The translations under genes and the position numbers were made by a program. A stretch of 64,000 bases of DNA from an uncultured Lachnospiraceae bacterium (GTDB lineage Bacteria > Bacillota > Clostridia > Lachnospirales > Lachnospiraceae), in contig CALWLA010000002.1 in NCBI GenBank assembly GCA_944381405.1, positions 62,001-126,000 on the forward strand, in the 5' to 3' direction. Positions 19,110-28,023 of this stretch are shown here, piece by piece. Each line of letters starts with the position of its first letter. Within the stretch, counting starts at the first letter, position 1. The notes beneath the pieces are model-generated. The model had not been told where the DNA came from, did not search any database, and worked only from the letters and a program-made list of their open reading frames with translations.

Positions 19110-19138
19110 ATTTTAAAGCAAGCGGCCTGCAATGTCAA
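19110..19138 (-). promoter_or_regulatory. Promoter of leuS
   Basis: TTGACA (19138-19133), 17-bp spacer, TAAAAT (19115-19110). The TGA inside the -35 hexamer is the uvrC stop codon, so the promoter starts exactly where uvrC ends. Confidence 0.75.
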
Positions 19139-21108
19139 TCCTTTTCCTGACCGGCTTCTCCTGCTTTCTGACCGGGTCCCCCGTCTATCGCACCGGCTTC
19201 CCCGGCCTCCCGGAAAAACAGGAAGACGCTTTTCGCCGCTGCGGCGTCCATTTCCGGGATGGCGGAAAGCTCCTCCACGGAGGCCTGCTTCAAAGCCTCC
19301 AGATCCCTGAAGTGCTTCATCAGCGCCCGCCGCCGCACCGGACCGATCCCCTTGATATCGTCCAGGATAGAATGAACGCCTGCCTTGCCTCTGAGGCTCT
19401 TGTGATATTCGATGGCAAAGCGGTGGGTCTCGTCCTGGATCCGGGTAATGAGCCGGAAGGCCTCGGAATGCGGGTCTATGGGCAGCTCCTGATCCCTGAA
19501 ATAAAGGCCTCTGGTCCTGTGGCGGTCGTCCTTTACCATGCCGCAGACACAGATGGAAAGCCCCAGCTCCCGGAGCACCTCCTCTGCGATATGCACCTGT
19601 CCCTTTCCGCCGTCCATCAGCAGAAGATCCGGAAATCTGGTAAAGGAGCCTGTAAGCTCCGCCTCCTTTCCTCCCTGGGAAAGCTCCTGAAGGCCGTGAG
19701 AAAACCGCCGCTGCAGCACCTCCCGCATGGAGGCGTAATCATTGGGCCCCTTGACGGAGCGGATCCGGAATTTTCTGTAGTCGCTGCGCTTGGGCCTGCC
19801 GTCCTGGTACACCACCATGCTGCCTACGGATTCAAAGCCGTTGGTGTTGGAGATGTCATAGGCCTCCACCCGATGCAGCTCCGGAAGCCCCAGGAGATCT
19901 CTCAGCTCTCCCATGGCCCCGATGGTCCGAAGCTCCTCCCGCTTCATCTTGTCGCTGTCCCGCTCCAGCACGATCCTGGCATTCTGCACCGCCATTTCCA
20001 CCAGTTTTTCCTTCTGGCCCTTCTGGGGATAGCGGATATGCACCCGGCCGCCTCTTGCCCTGGTGAGCCATTGCTCGATGAGGTCTCCTCCCTCGATGGG
20101 GGTCTGGATCCAGAGCTCCTTCGGGATATAGGGAGTCCCGGTATAAAACTGCTTGATGAAGGACAGGAGGATCTCCGGCAGGGCGTCCTTTTCATCGATA
20201 TCCAGATGAAAGCTCTCCCTGCCGATGAGCCTGCCGTCCCGGATGAAGAAGGTCTGGGCCACCGCATCCTTTCCTGCGGCATAAAGGCCGATGATGTCCC
20301 GGTCGTCCGTGTCCACGGAGGTGACCTTCTGCCGGGTGGCGATCTCCGCGATGGCCTTCAGCAGATCCCGGTATTCCGCCGCCTTTTCAAATTCCAGCTG
20401 TTCCGAAGCCTGCTCCATCTGCTCCGTCAGGTAGTTCCGGACGTGATCGTATTTTCCCTGCAAAAATTCCAGGGCCTTGTCCACCTGGGCCCGGTACTCC
20501 TCCTGGCTGATGAGCCCGGCGCAGGGGGCGTCGCACTGGTTCATGTGATGATACAGGCAGGGCCGTTCCTTGCCGATGTCCCTGGGCAGCACCCGGCTGC
20601 AGGTGCGGATCTTGAAAAGCCGGTGCAGAAGCTCGATGGTTTCCTTCACCGCAAGTCCGCTGGTGTAGGGGCCGAAATAACGGGCCTTGTCCTTTTTCAC
20701 CCGCCGGGTCATGTAGATCCTAGGAAAGGGCTCCTCCAGAGAGACCTTGATATAAGGATAGGTCTTGTCATCCTTCAGAAGGGTGTTGTATTTCGGCCTG
20801 TATTCCTTGATGAGGTTGTTTTCCAGCACCAGGGCTTCCAGCTCGGAATCCACCACGATGTACTCAAAGCGGCGGATCAGGGAGATCATCTTCAGGATCT
20901 TTGCAGTCTTTCCCTTGGGAGACTGAAAATACTGCCGGACCCGGTTCTTCAGATTGACCGCTTTTCCCACATAGATCACTTCATCCCTGGGGCCGTGCAT
21001 CAGATAGACGCCGGGGGCCTGGGGGAGCTTTTTCAGTTCCTCGCTGATCTGAAAGTCCCCCTCTCCCCCTGCTGTCTTCTGTTTTCCGATGGTTTCCTTT
21101 GCTTCCAT
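19135..21108 (-). CDS. uvrC: UvrABC system protein C
   Basis: A 657-residue nuclease subunit of nucleotide excision repair; it cuts on both sides of a UvrAB-marked lesion. The GIY-YIG domain is at the N-terminus ([25 protein letters not shown]), followed by a UVR motif near residue 205, the RNase-H-like C-terminal nuclease ([21 protein letters not shown] and LLMDGGKGQ), and terminal helix-hairpin-helix motifs ([19 protein letters not shown]). The C-terminal 25 residues are a Gly/Ala/Glu-rich tail. Length is slightly above the usual 590-620. Confidence 0.97.
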   Translation of the reverse strand: MEAKETIGKQKTAGGEGDFQISEELKKLPQAPGVYLMHGPRDEVIYVGKAVNLKNRVRQYFQSPKGKTAKILKMISLIRRFEYIVVDSELEALVLENNLIKEYRPKYNTLLKDDKTYPYIKVSLEEPFPRIYMTRRVKKDKARYFGPYTSGLAVKETIELLHRLFKIRTCSRVLPRDIGKERPCLYHHMNQCDAPCAGLISQEEYRAQVDKALEFLQGKYDHVRNYLTEQMEQASEQLEFEKAAEYRDLLKAIAEIATRQKVTSVDTDDRDIIGLYAAGKDAVAQTFFIRDGRLIGRESFHLDIDEKDALPEILLSFIKQFYTGTPYIPKELWIQTPIEGGDLIEQWLTRARGGRVHIRYPQKGQKEKLVEMAVQNARIVLERDSDKMKREELRTIGAMGELRDLLGLPELHRVEAYDISNTNGFESVGSMVVYQDGRPKRSDYRKFRIRSVKGPNDYASMREVLQRRFSHGLQELSQGGKEAELTGSFTRFPDLLLMDGGKGQVHIAEEVLRELGLSICVCGMVKDDRHRTRGLYFRDQELPIDPHSEAFRLITRIQDETHRFAIEYHKSLRGKAGVHSILDDIKGIGPVRRRALMKHFRDLEALKQASVEELSAIPEMDAAAAKSVFLFFREAGEAGAIDGGPGQKAGEAGQEKD

Positions 21109-21129
21109 GCTTGTTTTTCGCTCTGCCTT

Positions 21130-22581
21130 TTATTCCGTAATGATCAGAGGCGTCCCGTCCTGGGTGAGGGCCGCCGCGTCGCTTTCCGAAAGCTGTCCGT
21201 TCTCAAGGGCCTCCCGCAGCTCCTCCGTCAGCCCGTCGGCGTCTGTCTCCTGGGCCTCCGTTTCCTGTACCGGCACGGTTTCCGGCGGCAACGCCGCTCT
21301 GGATTCCGCGATCTGCTGGGCCTCCTGCTCCGCCTCCTCCGGGCTCAGGAGCCCATCGTAAAAATAGTTGGCAGAGGCGGACCATAAAAGCCATTCGTCA
21401 TAGCCTGCGTCGTAAACCGCCTGGATCTGCTGCCGGGTGGTTTCCGCATTGTATTCCATGTAATTTCCCTCTCCCAGATAGGAAGCGGTAAAGGACTGGA
21501 GCCAGGGACGCACGATGGCCTGAGGCTGTCCGTCGGTCCGGTCCTTGGCCAGCTCCGTGGCTGATTTTTCCAGGGCTCCCAGGATGCAGGCATAGGGCTC
21601 CCGGTCCGGGTGCTCCAGGCCGAAATTGCCGGAGGCATAATGGGAAGGATAGATCATGGGGCAGATATAGTCGATGGCCTCCGCCATGGCAGTATAGTCC
21701 TGCCCTACGGACTGGGCGTCGATGGGACTGCCGATGATGGTGCCGAAAACGTCGCAGGAAACGAACATGCCCTCCTGGCGGATCTGCTCCGTCAGGTAGT
21801 TCACCAGTTCGCTGATGATGGCGATCTTGTCCCGGCCCTGGGTATCCTCCTGGTCGTAGACCACATCGTCGATGCCCCGCTCCGTACAGTAACGGATGTA
21901 GTCGAACTGGATCTCATCAAAGCCCAGGTCTCCGGCGGCTTTTGCCACATCCACCAGATAGTCCCAGTATTCCTGCTTGTAGGGATTGACCCAGGCGTCT
22001 CCGTTATTGTCCCGGAACAGGGACCCGTCTCCGAGATGCAGGGCCCACTCCGGCTTCTGCTCCGCGATATAGGGATCCTTCATGGCGACGATGCGGGCGA
22101 TGCAGTAAATGTCGTGATCCTTCAGCTTCCGGATCACGCCCGGCATATCCCCGATCTTCACCTCCACGGCCCCCAGCTCATCCACCAGAGGAACACCCTC
22201 CATCTGGTAGGTGATGCGGCCAAAATCATCCTTCACGTCGATGACCACCGCGTTCAGCTCCGTCTCGTCGATGCGCTGGATCACCCGGTCCATAAAATCC
22301 GATACCCCTACGGCATTGGCTCCCAGATAGATGCCCTTTACCTTCACCGGTTCCCGCTGGAGCTGGTTTTCGATCTCGATCTCCTCCTGCTGGATCTCCG
22401 CAGGCTGTTCTCCGGTCTCCGCCGAAGCGGTCTCCGGCGCTTCCGCCTCCTGCTGCTCTCCGGTCTCCGGGAAGCTTTCCCGCTGCAGGGCCTCCGGCTC
22501 ATACCGCTGGCAGCCCCAGAGCAGGGACATCAGGCAAAGGCCTGCCGCAAGGATCCTCAGGGATTTTGTTTTCTTCATCAT
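21130..22581 (-). CDS. Secreted lipoprotein, putative glycoside hydrolase (DUF4015/PF13200 type)
   Basis: A 483-residue lipoprotein predicted to sit on the outer face of the membrane. The start chosen is the MMKKTKS methionine, because AAGAGG lies six bases before it. The signal ends in SLLWGC, with the lipid-bearing Cys about residue 24. An acidic Glu/Thr linker follows, then a TIM-barrel-like domain with VKGIYLGANAVG, AVVIDVKDDFGRITY, GFDEIQFDYIRYC and YICPMIYPSHYASGNFG, the pattern of PF13200. The last 70 residues are acidic. The substrate is unknown. It lies 134 bp after the DUF5722 gene and 21 bp before uvrC. Confidence 0.82.
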   Translation of the reverse strand: MMKKTKSLRILAAGLCLMSLLWGCQRYEPEALQRESFPETGEQQEAEAPETASAETGEQPAEIQQEEIEIENQLQREPVKVKGIYLGANAVGVSDFMDRVIQRIDETELNAVVIDVKDDFGRITYQMEGVPLVDELGAVEVKIGDMPGVIRKLKDHDIYCIARIVAMKDPYIAEQKPEWALHLGDGSLFRDNNGDAWVNPYKQEYWDYLVDVAKAAGDLGFDEIQFDYIRYCTERGIDDVVYDQEDTQGRDKIAIISELVNYLTEQIRQEGMFVSCDVFGTIIGSPIDAQSVGQDYTAMAEAIDYICPMIYPSHYASGNFGLEHPDREPYACILGALEKSATELAKDRTDGQPQAIVRPWLQSFTASYLGEGNYMEYNAETTRQQIQAVYDAGYDEWLLWSASANYFYDGLLSPEEAEQEAQQIAESRAALPPETVPVQETEAQETDADGLTEELREALENGQLSESDAAALTQDGTPLIITE

Positions 22582-22647
22582 CAATGACCTCTTAATCTGT
22601 TTTTGGGCAGTCCCGCCAGTCATCCTCCGCGAAACTGCCCAAAGCCT

Positions 22648-22676
22648 ATTCTATACTATTTTCCTTTAATTTTCAA
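22648..22676 (-). promoter_or_regulatory. Promoter and 5' hairpin of the PF13200-type gene
   Basis: TTGAAA (22676-22671), 17-bp spacer, TAGAAT (22653-22648). The transcript would begin with a 10-bp stem (TTTGGGCAGT/ACTGCCCAAA, about 22604-22643), a likely 5'-stabilising hairpin. Confidence 0.65.
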
Positions 22677-22715
22677 ATGATCCTCCTGGGATGGCCTCAT
22701 CATGGCTCCATTGCA

Positions 22716-24431
22716 TCAGGTTTCTGATTTTGCCCACCGGAAGCCGGGGATCACGTCGGACCAGCGTTCGATGCCCAGGATGTCCTTGGCAAACTCCGTT
22801 ACCTCCAGGGTATAGGCCCGTTTGTCGATGTTCTTGAAGACCGGCCAGATGTATTTTCTTCTGGCAGGGGTGATGTTGTTGTCCGTGGTGGAGTCCGTGG
22901 TCCAGAGGCCGAAGGCGCAGGAAAGGGCTGCCTCCGAGGGGGCGTCGATCTGCCTGGATAAGATAAAGGCGTCGATGTCTGGATTGGAATCCGCAATATA
23001 GTAGGCATAGGCAAAGGCCGCTGCCTGCAGCTCCTGGCACTCGCCCCTGGTGATGGACTGGGAGGTAAAGCCCTCCTCGGAAAGGATGATGTGCCGTACT
23101 TCTCCTTCCTTGTTCAGAAGCTCCGGCCGGTGCATGTAATTGGTCAGCACTGCCAGGTTTGCGAAATTCACCACAGGGGAGGTCTCCTCCCAGTTCACCA
23201 GGCCGGTACCGAAATCATCCCAGAATTCCGGCTCCGTCATGGGGATGCTGTAGGGATGATAGGCCAGGTTCCAGTCGATGTTCCCCCGCTGCCTCGTGAG
23301 GGCTGCAAAGCTGTCGATGAACTCCTTGGCGTTGTACTTTGTGGTGCCGTTGGCCTCGTTCATCCAGTTGTAGTCCGTGGAGAAAAATACCCGGTCGTTG
23401 GCGCAGGTGGAGCGGATGGCGGTATAAAACACCCGGAAGGTGCGCTCAAACTCATCCACATAGTTCTGCAGCGCCATGGGGCCGATATAATTCCACTGCT
23501 GGTTGTTCACCTCGTTGCCGATGATCCAGTTCTGCACCCGGCCATAGTCGCTGTTCTCGCCGGAATACCGGTCTGCCAGGAAGGTGGCGATAGCCTTGAT
23601 ATCCTTGTAACCGGCCTCGGTCTTGCTGTTGAAATGATAATAATTGGCCGCATCGGTCTTCTGGGTGCCGGGATAGTACAGATCCGGCGTGCCATCGTTC
23701 CAACCGTTCAGCAGGATGGCGTTCACCAGCATGCCCTTGTTGGAGAACATGGAAATGGTATTGTCGTAGGCCTCCACGATCTCCTTGTTGAAATGGTAGG
23801 TCTCTCCCTCGTAGGTGTAGTCGATTCCGGAGCCGAAGAGGGCGTTATAGGGAATGTTGACGATGACATGGCTGACGCCCAGCTCAAAGGCGTCGGAGAT
23901 CTCCGGAAGCTCTACCAAAAGGCCTTTTTTGGTGAGGGGCTCCTTGTAGGAATCCCGGTGCACCGCTACGGTTTCCGGATTGGTGATGTAAATGGGCTCG
24001 GATACCCGGATGTATTTTCCGCCGTCCCAGATGCAGGCCACGAATTTCTTGTAAAGCTTGGATTCAGAGGTGCCGAGCTCCAGGGGCACCCGGAAGCTGA
24101 CCTGTCCCAGCTCCTTTTTGACGCTCTGGACGTAGCGGTTTCCCGCCACATCGTCGTCATAGGGGTCCAGGGCCAAAAGGTACAGGTTTTCATCCTGTCC
24201 CATGGCGGTGTCCGCCGGGGTGATGCCGCCGGAAAGGCTTCCTTCCACCACCACGCTCTCCCCTTCGATGTAACAGTTCTGCCAGGTGACGCTTTCCGAG
24301 GGGGCCGCCGGTTCCTCCGCAGCGTATGCGGAGATCAGGCTCCCGGAAAGGCCGGCGGCGCTTCCTGCCATGAGCAGAAAGGCTGCTCCCAGAGCTGCTG
24401 CCGTATGTAAAAATAATCTGTTGATCTTCAT
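22716..24431 (-). CDS. Secreted DUF5722 protein, putative glycoside hydrolase-like TIM barrel
   Basis: A 571-residue exported protein. The start is the MKINRLF methionine, with AAGGAG seven bases upstream. A signal peptide ends near AYAAEE (about residue 38). An N-terminal beta-rich region of about 130 residues is followed by a barrel-like domain with the segment NWIIGNEVNNQQWNY, which resembles the acid/base NE motif of clan-A glycoside hydrolases, and ILSEEGF near residue 440 as a possible nucleophile strand. Catalysis has not been shown for this family as far as I know. Its promoter lies against the attachment site of the neighbouring integrative element. Confidence 0.8.
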   Translation of the reverse strand: MKINRLFLHTAAALGAAFLLMAGSAAGLSGSLISAYAAEEPAAPSESVTWQNCYIEGESVVVEGSLSGGITPADTAMGQDENLYLLALDPYDDDVAGNRYVQSVKKELGQVSFRVPLELGTSESKLYKKFVACIWDGGKYIRVSEPIYITNPETVAVHRDSYKEPLTKKGLLVELPEISDAFELGVSHVIVNIPYNALFGSGIDYTYEGETYHFNKEIVEAYDNTISMFSNKGMLVNAILLNGWNDGTPDLYYPGTQKTDAANYYHFNSKTEAGYKDIKAIATFLADRYSGENSDYGRVQNWIIGNEVNNQQWNYIGPMALQNYVDEFERTFRVFYTAIRSTCANDRVFFSTDYNWMNEANGTTKYNAKEFIDSFAALTRQRGNIDWNLAYHPYSIPMTEPEFWDDFGTGLVNWEETSPVVNFANLAVLTNYMHRPELLNKEGEVRHIILSEEGFTSQSITRGECQELQAAAFAYAYYIADSNPDIDAFILSRQIDAPSEAALSCAFGLWTTDSTTDNNITPARRKYIWPVFKNIDKRAYTLEVTEFAKDILGIERWSDVIPGFRWAKSET

Positions 24432-24506
24432 GTACAAACTCCTTCCAGGCTGGTGATTTCAACAGCTGATTTTTTCCTTACGAACGGGCTTCCGTTCAAT
24501 GCTGGA

Positions 24507-24535
24507 AGTATAACACAGACAGAAAGGGAATGTAA
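24507..24535 (-). promoter_or_regulatory. Promoter of the DUF5722 gene
   Basis: TTACAT (24535-24530), 17-bp spacer, TATACT (24512-24507) with an extended TGT. The -35 lies in the outer arm of the hairpin whose other arm is the attachment core, seven bases from the element edge. Confidence 0.6.
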
Positions 24536-24541
24536 GCGGGT

Positions 24542-24561
24542 AAATGCTTACATTCCCTTAC
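24542..24561. repeat. attL core, left direct repeat of the element
   Basis: The 20-bp core begins AAATGCTTAC and ends TCCCTTAC; the identical core is at 32006-32025. Its 14-bp part GCTTACATTCCCTT is the exact inverse of host bases 24524-24537, so in the empty site it forms one arm of a hairpin downstream of the EF-G-like gene. Confidence 0.88.
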
Positions 24562-24710
24562 GGAATTATTAAGCTGTCTTTGTTTTTCTGTGTTTATCCT
24601 TGTTAAAGAAAAGGCCCATAAAATAAAGAAAATTAAGTGTTTTTGATTGTATTTTTGCTTATCCCTGTTTATGCCCGTTTATATGGCCAAAATGCAAAAA
24701 TGTGTCAAAA

Positions 24711-24733
24711 GGTGAGTAAAAAGGTGAGTAAAA
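24711..24733. repeat. Left arm-type sites, candidate integrase binding repeats
   Basis: Two tandem copies of GGTGAGTAAA, 12 bp apart, 150 bp inside attL. The same 23-bp string occurs in the same orientation at 31931-31953 near attR. Tn916-family integrases bind such terminal repeats through their N-terminal domain. The remaining 24562-24759 sequence is AT-rich and holds no gene. Confidence 0.75.
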
Positions 24734-24759
24734 ACAGTTTACATAATGAACGGCAGCCC

Positions 24760-25926
24760 TTAAAAGGCCGCCGCGATCTTTTCCATCTCCTCCCGTTTGG
24801 TGTCCGGCAGGACGTGAGCATATAAATCCATAGTCATTGAAAGGCTGGAATGTCCTAAGAGGGTTTTCAGCGTCTGGGGGTTCATGCCTGCCTCTATGGC
24901 ACGGGTGGCGAATGTGTCCCGCAGGGCGTGGGGTGTTATCGGTTCTATTCCGTGCCCGCTGGCTTCCATACGGGAAAGCGTCCGATCAAAAGCAGTTTTC
25001 AGGCTGGACTTTGTAACGATGTTTCCCTGAACTGATTTAAAAACCGGATCATTAAACCCCTGTATATTTCCGAACATGTCCCGCAGCTGCTGCCGCTGTC
25101 TGTCCAATACGGTCTTGATCTCCGGCGTGAGCGGTATATCCCGTGTGCTGGTCTCGGTTTTGGGGGAGCCGTCTATCTCCCGGCGGTTTTCATCCCACGT
25201 CCGGTTATTCCGGATATGGATTTGCCGTTTCCGGTGGTCTATATCCCGCCACCTAAGCCCCCGCGCCTCTCCCGATCTTACGCCGGTACGCAGCATAAAG
25301 TCGATCATGTTATAAAGCCATTCCCCTTTCGCTGCCTCCATGAATGCGGCCTGCTCTTCCCGTGTAAGCGCCCTGTGAATGGTGTTTGACGCCCTTTCCT
25401 CCCGTTTTCCCTTCACAGTCTTTATCCCATAGCATGGCGTAATGGCAATTATCCCATCCTGGACTGCCTGCTTCATAAGCTGCTTTAATAGTCCCATGAC
25501 GCAGTTTACAGTTTCCGGCTTATTATCGTTTGCGATCAAGGCGGCCTGTGCAGCGGTTATATCTCGTTTCTCCAATGACTGCACTTTCCTTCCGCCGTCA
25601 AGCGGTTTCTTCTTTGGCTTGTCTCCGTGCTGCCACTTCCTCTTGCCTGTCAAAATATTATACCACGTCTTATAGTTTGCCTTTGTGCTGCCTTTAAGGT
25701 CATACCTGCCTGCAAGCCATTCTTTGAAGTATTCGTCAAGGGTAAGGGCGCTTTTATTCACAAAAGCATGGCTTTCCACGTCCTGCACAAGCTGCCGGTA
25801 AGCGGCTCGGGCTTCCCTTTCCGTGTCAGCGTAACGGCTTTTTCCTTTGTATCTGGCCATGTATCGCCCATCCCTCCGCTGGCTCAGTCCCTCGCCCAAC
25901 TCTTTCCCCTTCAAGTTCTTTCCCAT
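24760..25926 (-). CDS. int: Tyrosine recombinase (integrase), Tn916 Int-like
   Basis: A 388-residue site-specific recombinase that should integrate and excise the element. The start at 25926 is chosen because AAGGA lies eight bases upstream; a longer open frame upstream lacks one. Domains: an N-terminal arm-binding domain at about 12-55 (RRDGRYMARYKGKSRYADTE), a SAM-like core-binding domain at 60-165, and the catalytic domain with Arg217 (TGVRSGEARGL), His333 and Arg336 (HALRDTFATRA), His359 (LLGHSS) and the nucleophile Tyr369. All catalytic residues are intact. It lies 198 bp from attL, the usual place for int. Confidence 0.95.
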   Translation of the reverse strand: MGKNLKGKELGEGLSQRRDGRYMARYKGKSRYADTEREARAAYRQLVQDVESHAFVNKSALTLDEYFKEWLAGRYDLKGSTKANYKTWYNILTGKRKWQHGDKPKKKPLDGGRKVQSLEKRDITAAQAALIANDNKPETVNCVMGLLKQLMKQAVQDGIIAITPCYGIKTVKGKREERASNTIHRALTREEQAAFMEAAKGEWLYNMIDFMLRTGVRSGEARGLRWRDIDHRKRQIHIRNNRTWDENRREIDGSPKTETSTRDIPLTPEIKTVLDRQRQQLRDMFGNIQGFNDPVFKSVQGNIVTKSSLKTAFDRTLSRMEASGHGIEPITPHALRDTFATRAIEAGMNPQTLKTLLGHSSLSMTMDLYAHVLPDTKREEMEKIAAAF

Positions 25927-26647
25927 CGTCCACGTCCTTTCTGCGGCGGTCTTCTGCTGCCCGCTGCCCTTTCCTCCGGCCTTAAGGTTGCCGCCTCTCT
26001 GGCATTTCATTGTACCATTTCCGGTTTTTGCATATTATGCACATGTGGCCGAATACTTATGCGCCGCAGCCGGTGGAATTATGCAGGATTTCCGGAAAAT
26101 CTTTGTCAAGCACTTTTTTGTAGGGCGCACTTTTTCCGCCATTCCATTTCCGGCTCCCGATACAAAAAGCGCTTAGTTTACATACACCATATAGCCGCAT
26201 GACAGGAAGGAAATGCCATATTTTTTCACTGTCTGGCCGCAAAAATACCGGGCCTTCCGCGACCCGCCCCCTGCCGCCCCCTCCGGGAGTACCTTTTTAA
26301 CCGGCAGCAGGGCATGGGGCTGCTGCCCGTCGGCTTCCCCCTGCCTATGATCTCTTGCCTGGCCTGTGGCACTGTGGGGGCTTCCTGGCCTTTTCTGCTG
26401 CCTCTTGCCGCCGTCCTCTGGCTTCCCGGCGGCCTGGCTGGCCTCTGGTACCTCCCGCCGCAGCCTATCCAATAGCGCATCGAACCGGCGCAGCTGGCCG
26501 TCCCGCTCTGGCCCTCCACTCTGTCACCCCCCCTTCCACTTTCCGTTTGACGCTCCGTAAGGCCTTTAAAGCCTTTTTCCTTCTTAGGGTATAGAGATAT
26601 ACCCCTAAAGCGTTTCAATTCCATTTTCTATTGTCCGATACAATGAA
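25927..26647. other. Non-coding or unresolved region between int and the 106-residue protein gene
   Basis: 720 bp with several overlapping frames but no convincing gene. Frames of 60-132 codons exist on minus; all lack a good ribosome site, have odd Arg/Gly/Pro/Ser-rich compositions, or are not kept in the partly duplicated copy near attR. Contents that can be named: a GGCAGCAG hairpin (26303-26327), a palindrome TTAGGGTATA/TATACCC (about 26584-26606), and one copy of the 105-bp direct repeat. A short excisionase here cannot be excluded. Confidence 0.5.
26303..26327. repeat. GGCAGCAG hairpin, copy 1
   Basis: Perfect 8-bp stem GGCAGCAG/CTGCTGCC with a 9-nt loop (GGCATGGGG), preceded by CC and followed by CGTCGGCTTCCCC. 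Same family as copies at 27962, 29607 and 31483. Confidence 0.85.
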
Positions 26648-26714
26648 TTACGGCGTAGAATTGATTTTGCGGCTTTCCCGCAGCCTTCTTCCGATGATCT
26701 CCCGCTGTTCCTCC
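26610..26714. repeat. 105-bp direct repeat, left copy
   Basis: Identical base for base to 31713-31817. It covers the last 22 codons of the 106-residue protein gene and about 37 bp beyond. Homology continues, less perfectly, towards lower coordinates through the TTAGGGTATA palindrome and the GGCAGCAG hairpin, so the wider duplicated block spans about 26301-26714 and 31481-31817. Confidence 0.9.
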
Positions 26715-26968
26715 GTCAATTCCTGTTTCCTGTCCCGTGATCGGATGGTAATAAACCGCTTCGGGAAGGTATACCGCTTTTGTATGATCTTCCCGTCCAG
26801 CCACTGGGTGTCCCATTCCTCACAGCTGAATTGCTCCGGGTTCTCCTCACACAGCCGGTCAAACTTCCGCATCCACACCGGGCTAACCGTAGTGACCACC
26901 GCCCTTTCCTCCTCCTCGTTGAAAGAAATGATCGTTGCCCTCTCGTATGCGCTCAATGAATATCCCAT
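26648..26968 (-). CDS. Conserved mobile-element protein of unknown function (106 aa)
   Basis: Starts at MGYSLSAYERATIISF, with GAGGTG seven bases upstream. A compact acidic/basic protein with no membrane segment; the strand pattern in the first 40 residues is followed by a Trp/Arg-rich middle (EEWDTQWLDGKIIQKRY) and a helical Arg/Glu-rich end (TEEQREIIGRRLRES). Similar short proteins beginning MGYS are common in Firmicutes phages and integrative elements, always without known function. It lies 17 bp after the sigma factor gene, so is probably co-transcribed. Its 3' end is part of the 105-bp repeat near attR. Confidence 0.75.
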   Translation of the reverse strand: MGYSLSAYERATIISFNEEEERAVVTTVSPVWMRKFDRLCEENPEQFSCEEWDTQWLDGKIIQKRYTFPKRFITIRSRDRKQELTEEQREIIGRRLRESRKINSTP

Positions 26969-26985
26969 AAATTCACCTCGTAATA

Positions 26986-27858
26986 TCACATTTCATAAAG
27001 TCGCAGCGCTTCCCTCTCTGTGGCGCTTGTCAAGGTCTGGGAAAACCGCAGCGCCCCAACGCCCTTCATGGCCGCCGATCTGATTGTCTCGTAGAACGGA
27101 TAAAGTATTGCCCGCCGTTTCCCCGTTCTTAGAGCTTTCAGCGCCCGGCGTTCTTCAAGGATAGCTTTCTCTTTCCTCACGCCGCAGCTCTGGCCTGCTG
27201 CCTCTACCGTAAGCCCGCCCTGATACCTGGCCCGGATGATCTCCGGCTGTTTCTCCGGCAGGCTGTCCACACATGCCCATAGACACCGGGAAAGCTGATC
27301 TTGGTAAATCTCCCCCTCCACTCCGGAAAAAGCATCCTGCGGGTCTGCTATGGCCTCATAGAGGGAAGCCGCATCTTCGTCCTCATCATCCAGCTGTGCG
27401 TCAAGGCTTACAACCTGTAGGTCATACTGTCCGGACTGGAAAGCCTCAATCTCTTTCAGAGAAAGCCCGGCGGCCTCCATGATCTCATCCGGTGCCGGTT
27501 CCCTGCCGGCTTCCTCCCGGTATGCCTCCAGGAAGTCCCGATACCGGCGCAGCCTGGCCCTTATTCTGCCTGGCACCATCTGGGCCCCGTTTCCGTCCAG
27601 GTATCGGGGTATCTGCTTTTCAATGGTTCTTGAAAGGTATGTGGTGAACTTTATCCCGGCTTCCAGGTCAAAACCCTGCACCGCCTGCCACATGGCAATA
27701 AACGCTTCCTGCAGTATGTCCTCCGGCTCATCCAGTCCGGCATACTTCCGGCACACCTTCCGCACTATGCCCTCGTTCTGCTGCCATAAGGCGCCCATAA
27801 GCTCCCGGCAGCAGTCAGGCCGCCGCCTGATCTCCGCTATAATCTCCTCGTTTGACAT
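26986..27858 (-). CDS. Element-encoded sigma-70 family factor
   Basis: A 290-residue protein with sigma region 2 at about residues 25-85 (EDILQEAFIAMWQAVQGFDLEAGIKFTTYLSRTI), where the FTTYL segment is the -10-binding helix; a region-3-like helix at REPAPDEIMEAAGLSLKEIEAF; and a region-4-like helix-turn-helix (LPEKQPEIIRARYQGGLTVEAAGQSCGVRKEKAILEERR). The start at MSNEEI has GGGAGG upstream. About 50 extra residues follow region 4. Tn916 also carries a sigma-like gene (orf7) upstream of xis-int. It probably directs RNA polymerase to element promoters, but no cognate promoter motif could be picked out. Confidence 0.88.
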   Translation of the reverse strand: MSNEEIIAEIRRRPDCCRELMGALWQQNEGIVRKVCRKYAGLDEPEDILQEAFIAMWQAVQGFDLEAGIKFTTYLSRTIEKQIPRYLDGNGAQMVPGRIRARLRRYRDFLEAYREEAGREPAPDEIMEAAGLSLKEIEAFQSGQYDLQVVSLDAQLDDEDEDAASLYEAIADPQDAFSGVEGEIYQDQLSRCLWACVDSLPEKQPEIIRARYQGGLTVEAAGQSCGVRKEKAILEERRALKALRTGKRRAILYPFYETIRSAAMKGVGALRFSQTLTSATEREALRLYEM

Positions 27859-27961
27859 TCTCCCCGCCTCCCTGTAAAATAAATCCATCCAGCAGGGCGC
27901 GGGCTTCATGCCTGCGTTTTCTTTTTGGCTCCTAAAATTTTAGGGGCCGGGAACGATAACA

Positions 27962-27989
27962 GGCAGCAGGCAATAACGCATCTGCTGCC
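27962..27989. repeat. GGCAGCAG hairpin, copy 2
   Basis: GGCAGCAG/CTGCTGCC stem with a 12-nt loop, between the sigma gene start and the iterons. The flank CGTTGTCCGG is related to, but more diverged than, the flank of the other three copies. Confidence 0.8.
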
Positions 27990-28023
27990 CGTTGTCCGGT
28001 TCTCTTAAATCGAGATTTTCCCA

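Noticed and set aside
26173..26472. Overlapping minus frame with the segment EASQAAGKPEDGG
   Set aside because: A similar segment (EASQAAGKP) occurs in the copy near 31600, but the two differ in length and stop early, and no ATG or GTG start with a ribosome site is present.
26226..26624. Open frame of 132 codons on minus within the element
   Set aside because: Arg/Gly/Pro/Ser-rich with no family signal and no good ribosome site; the related sequence near 31660 is frameshifted, so the frame is not conserved. Treated as repeat-bearing non-coding DNA.
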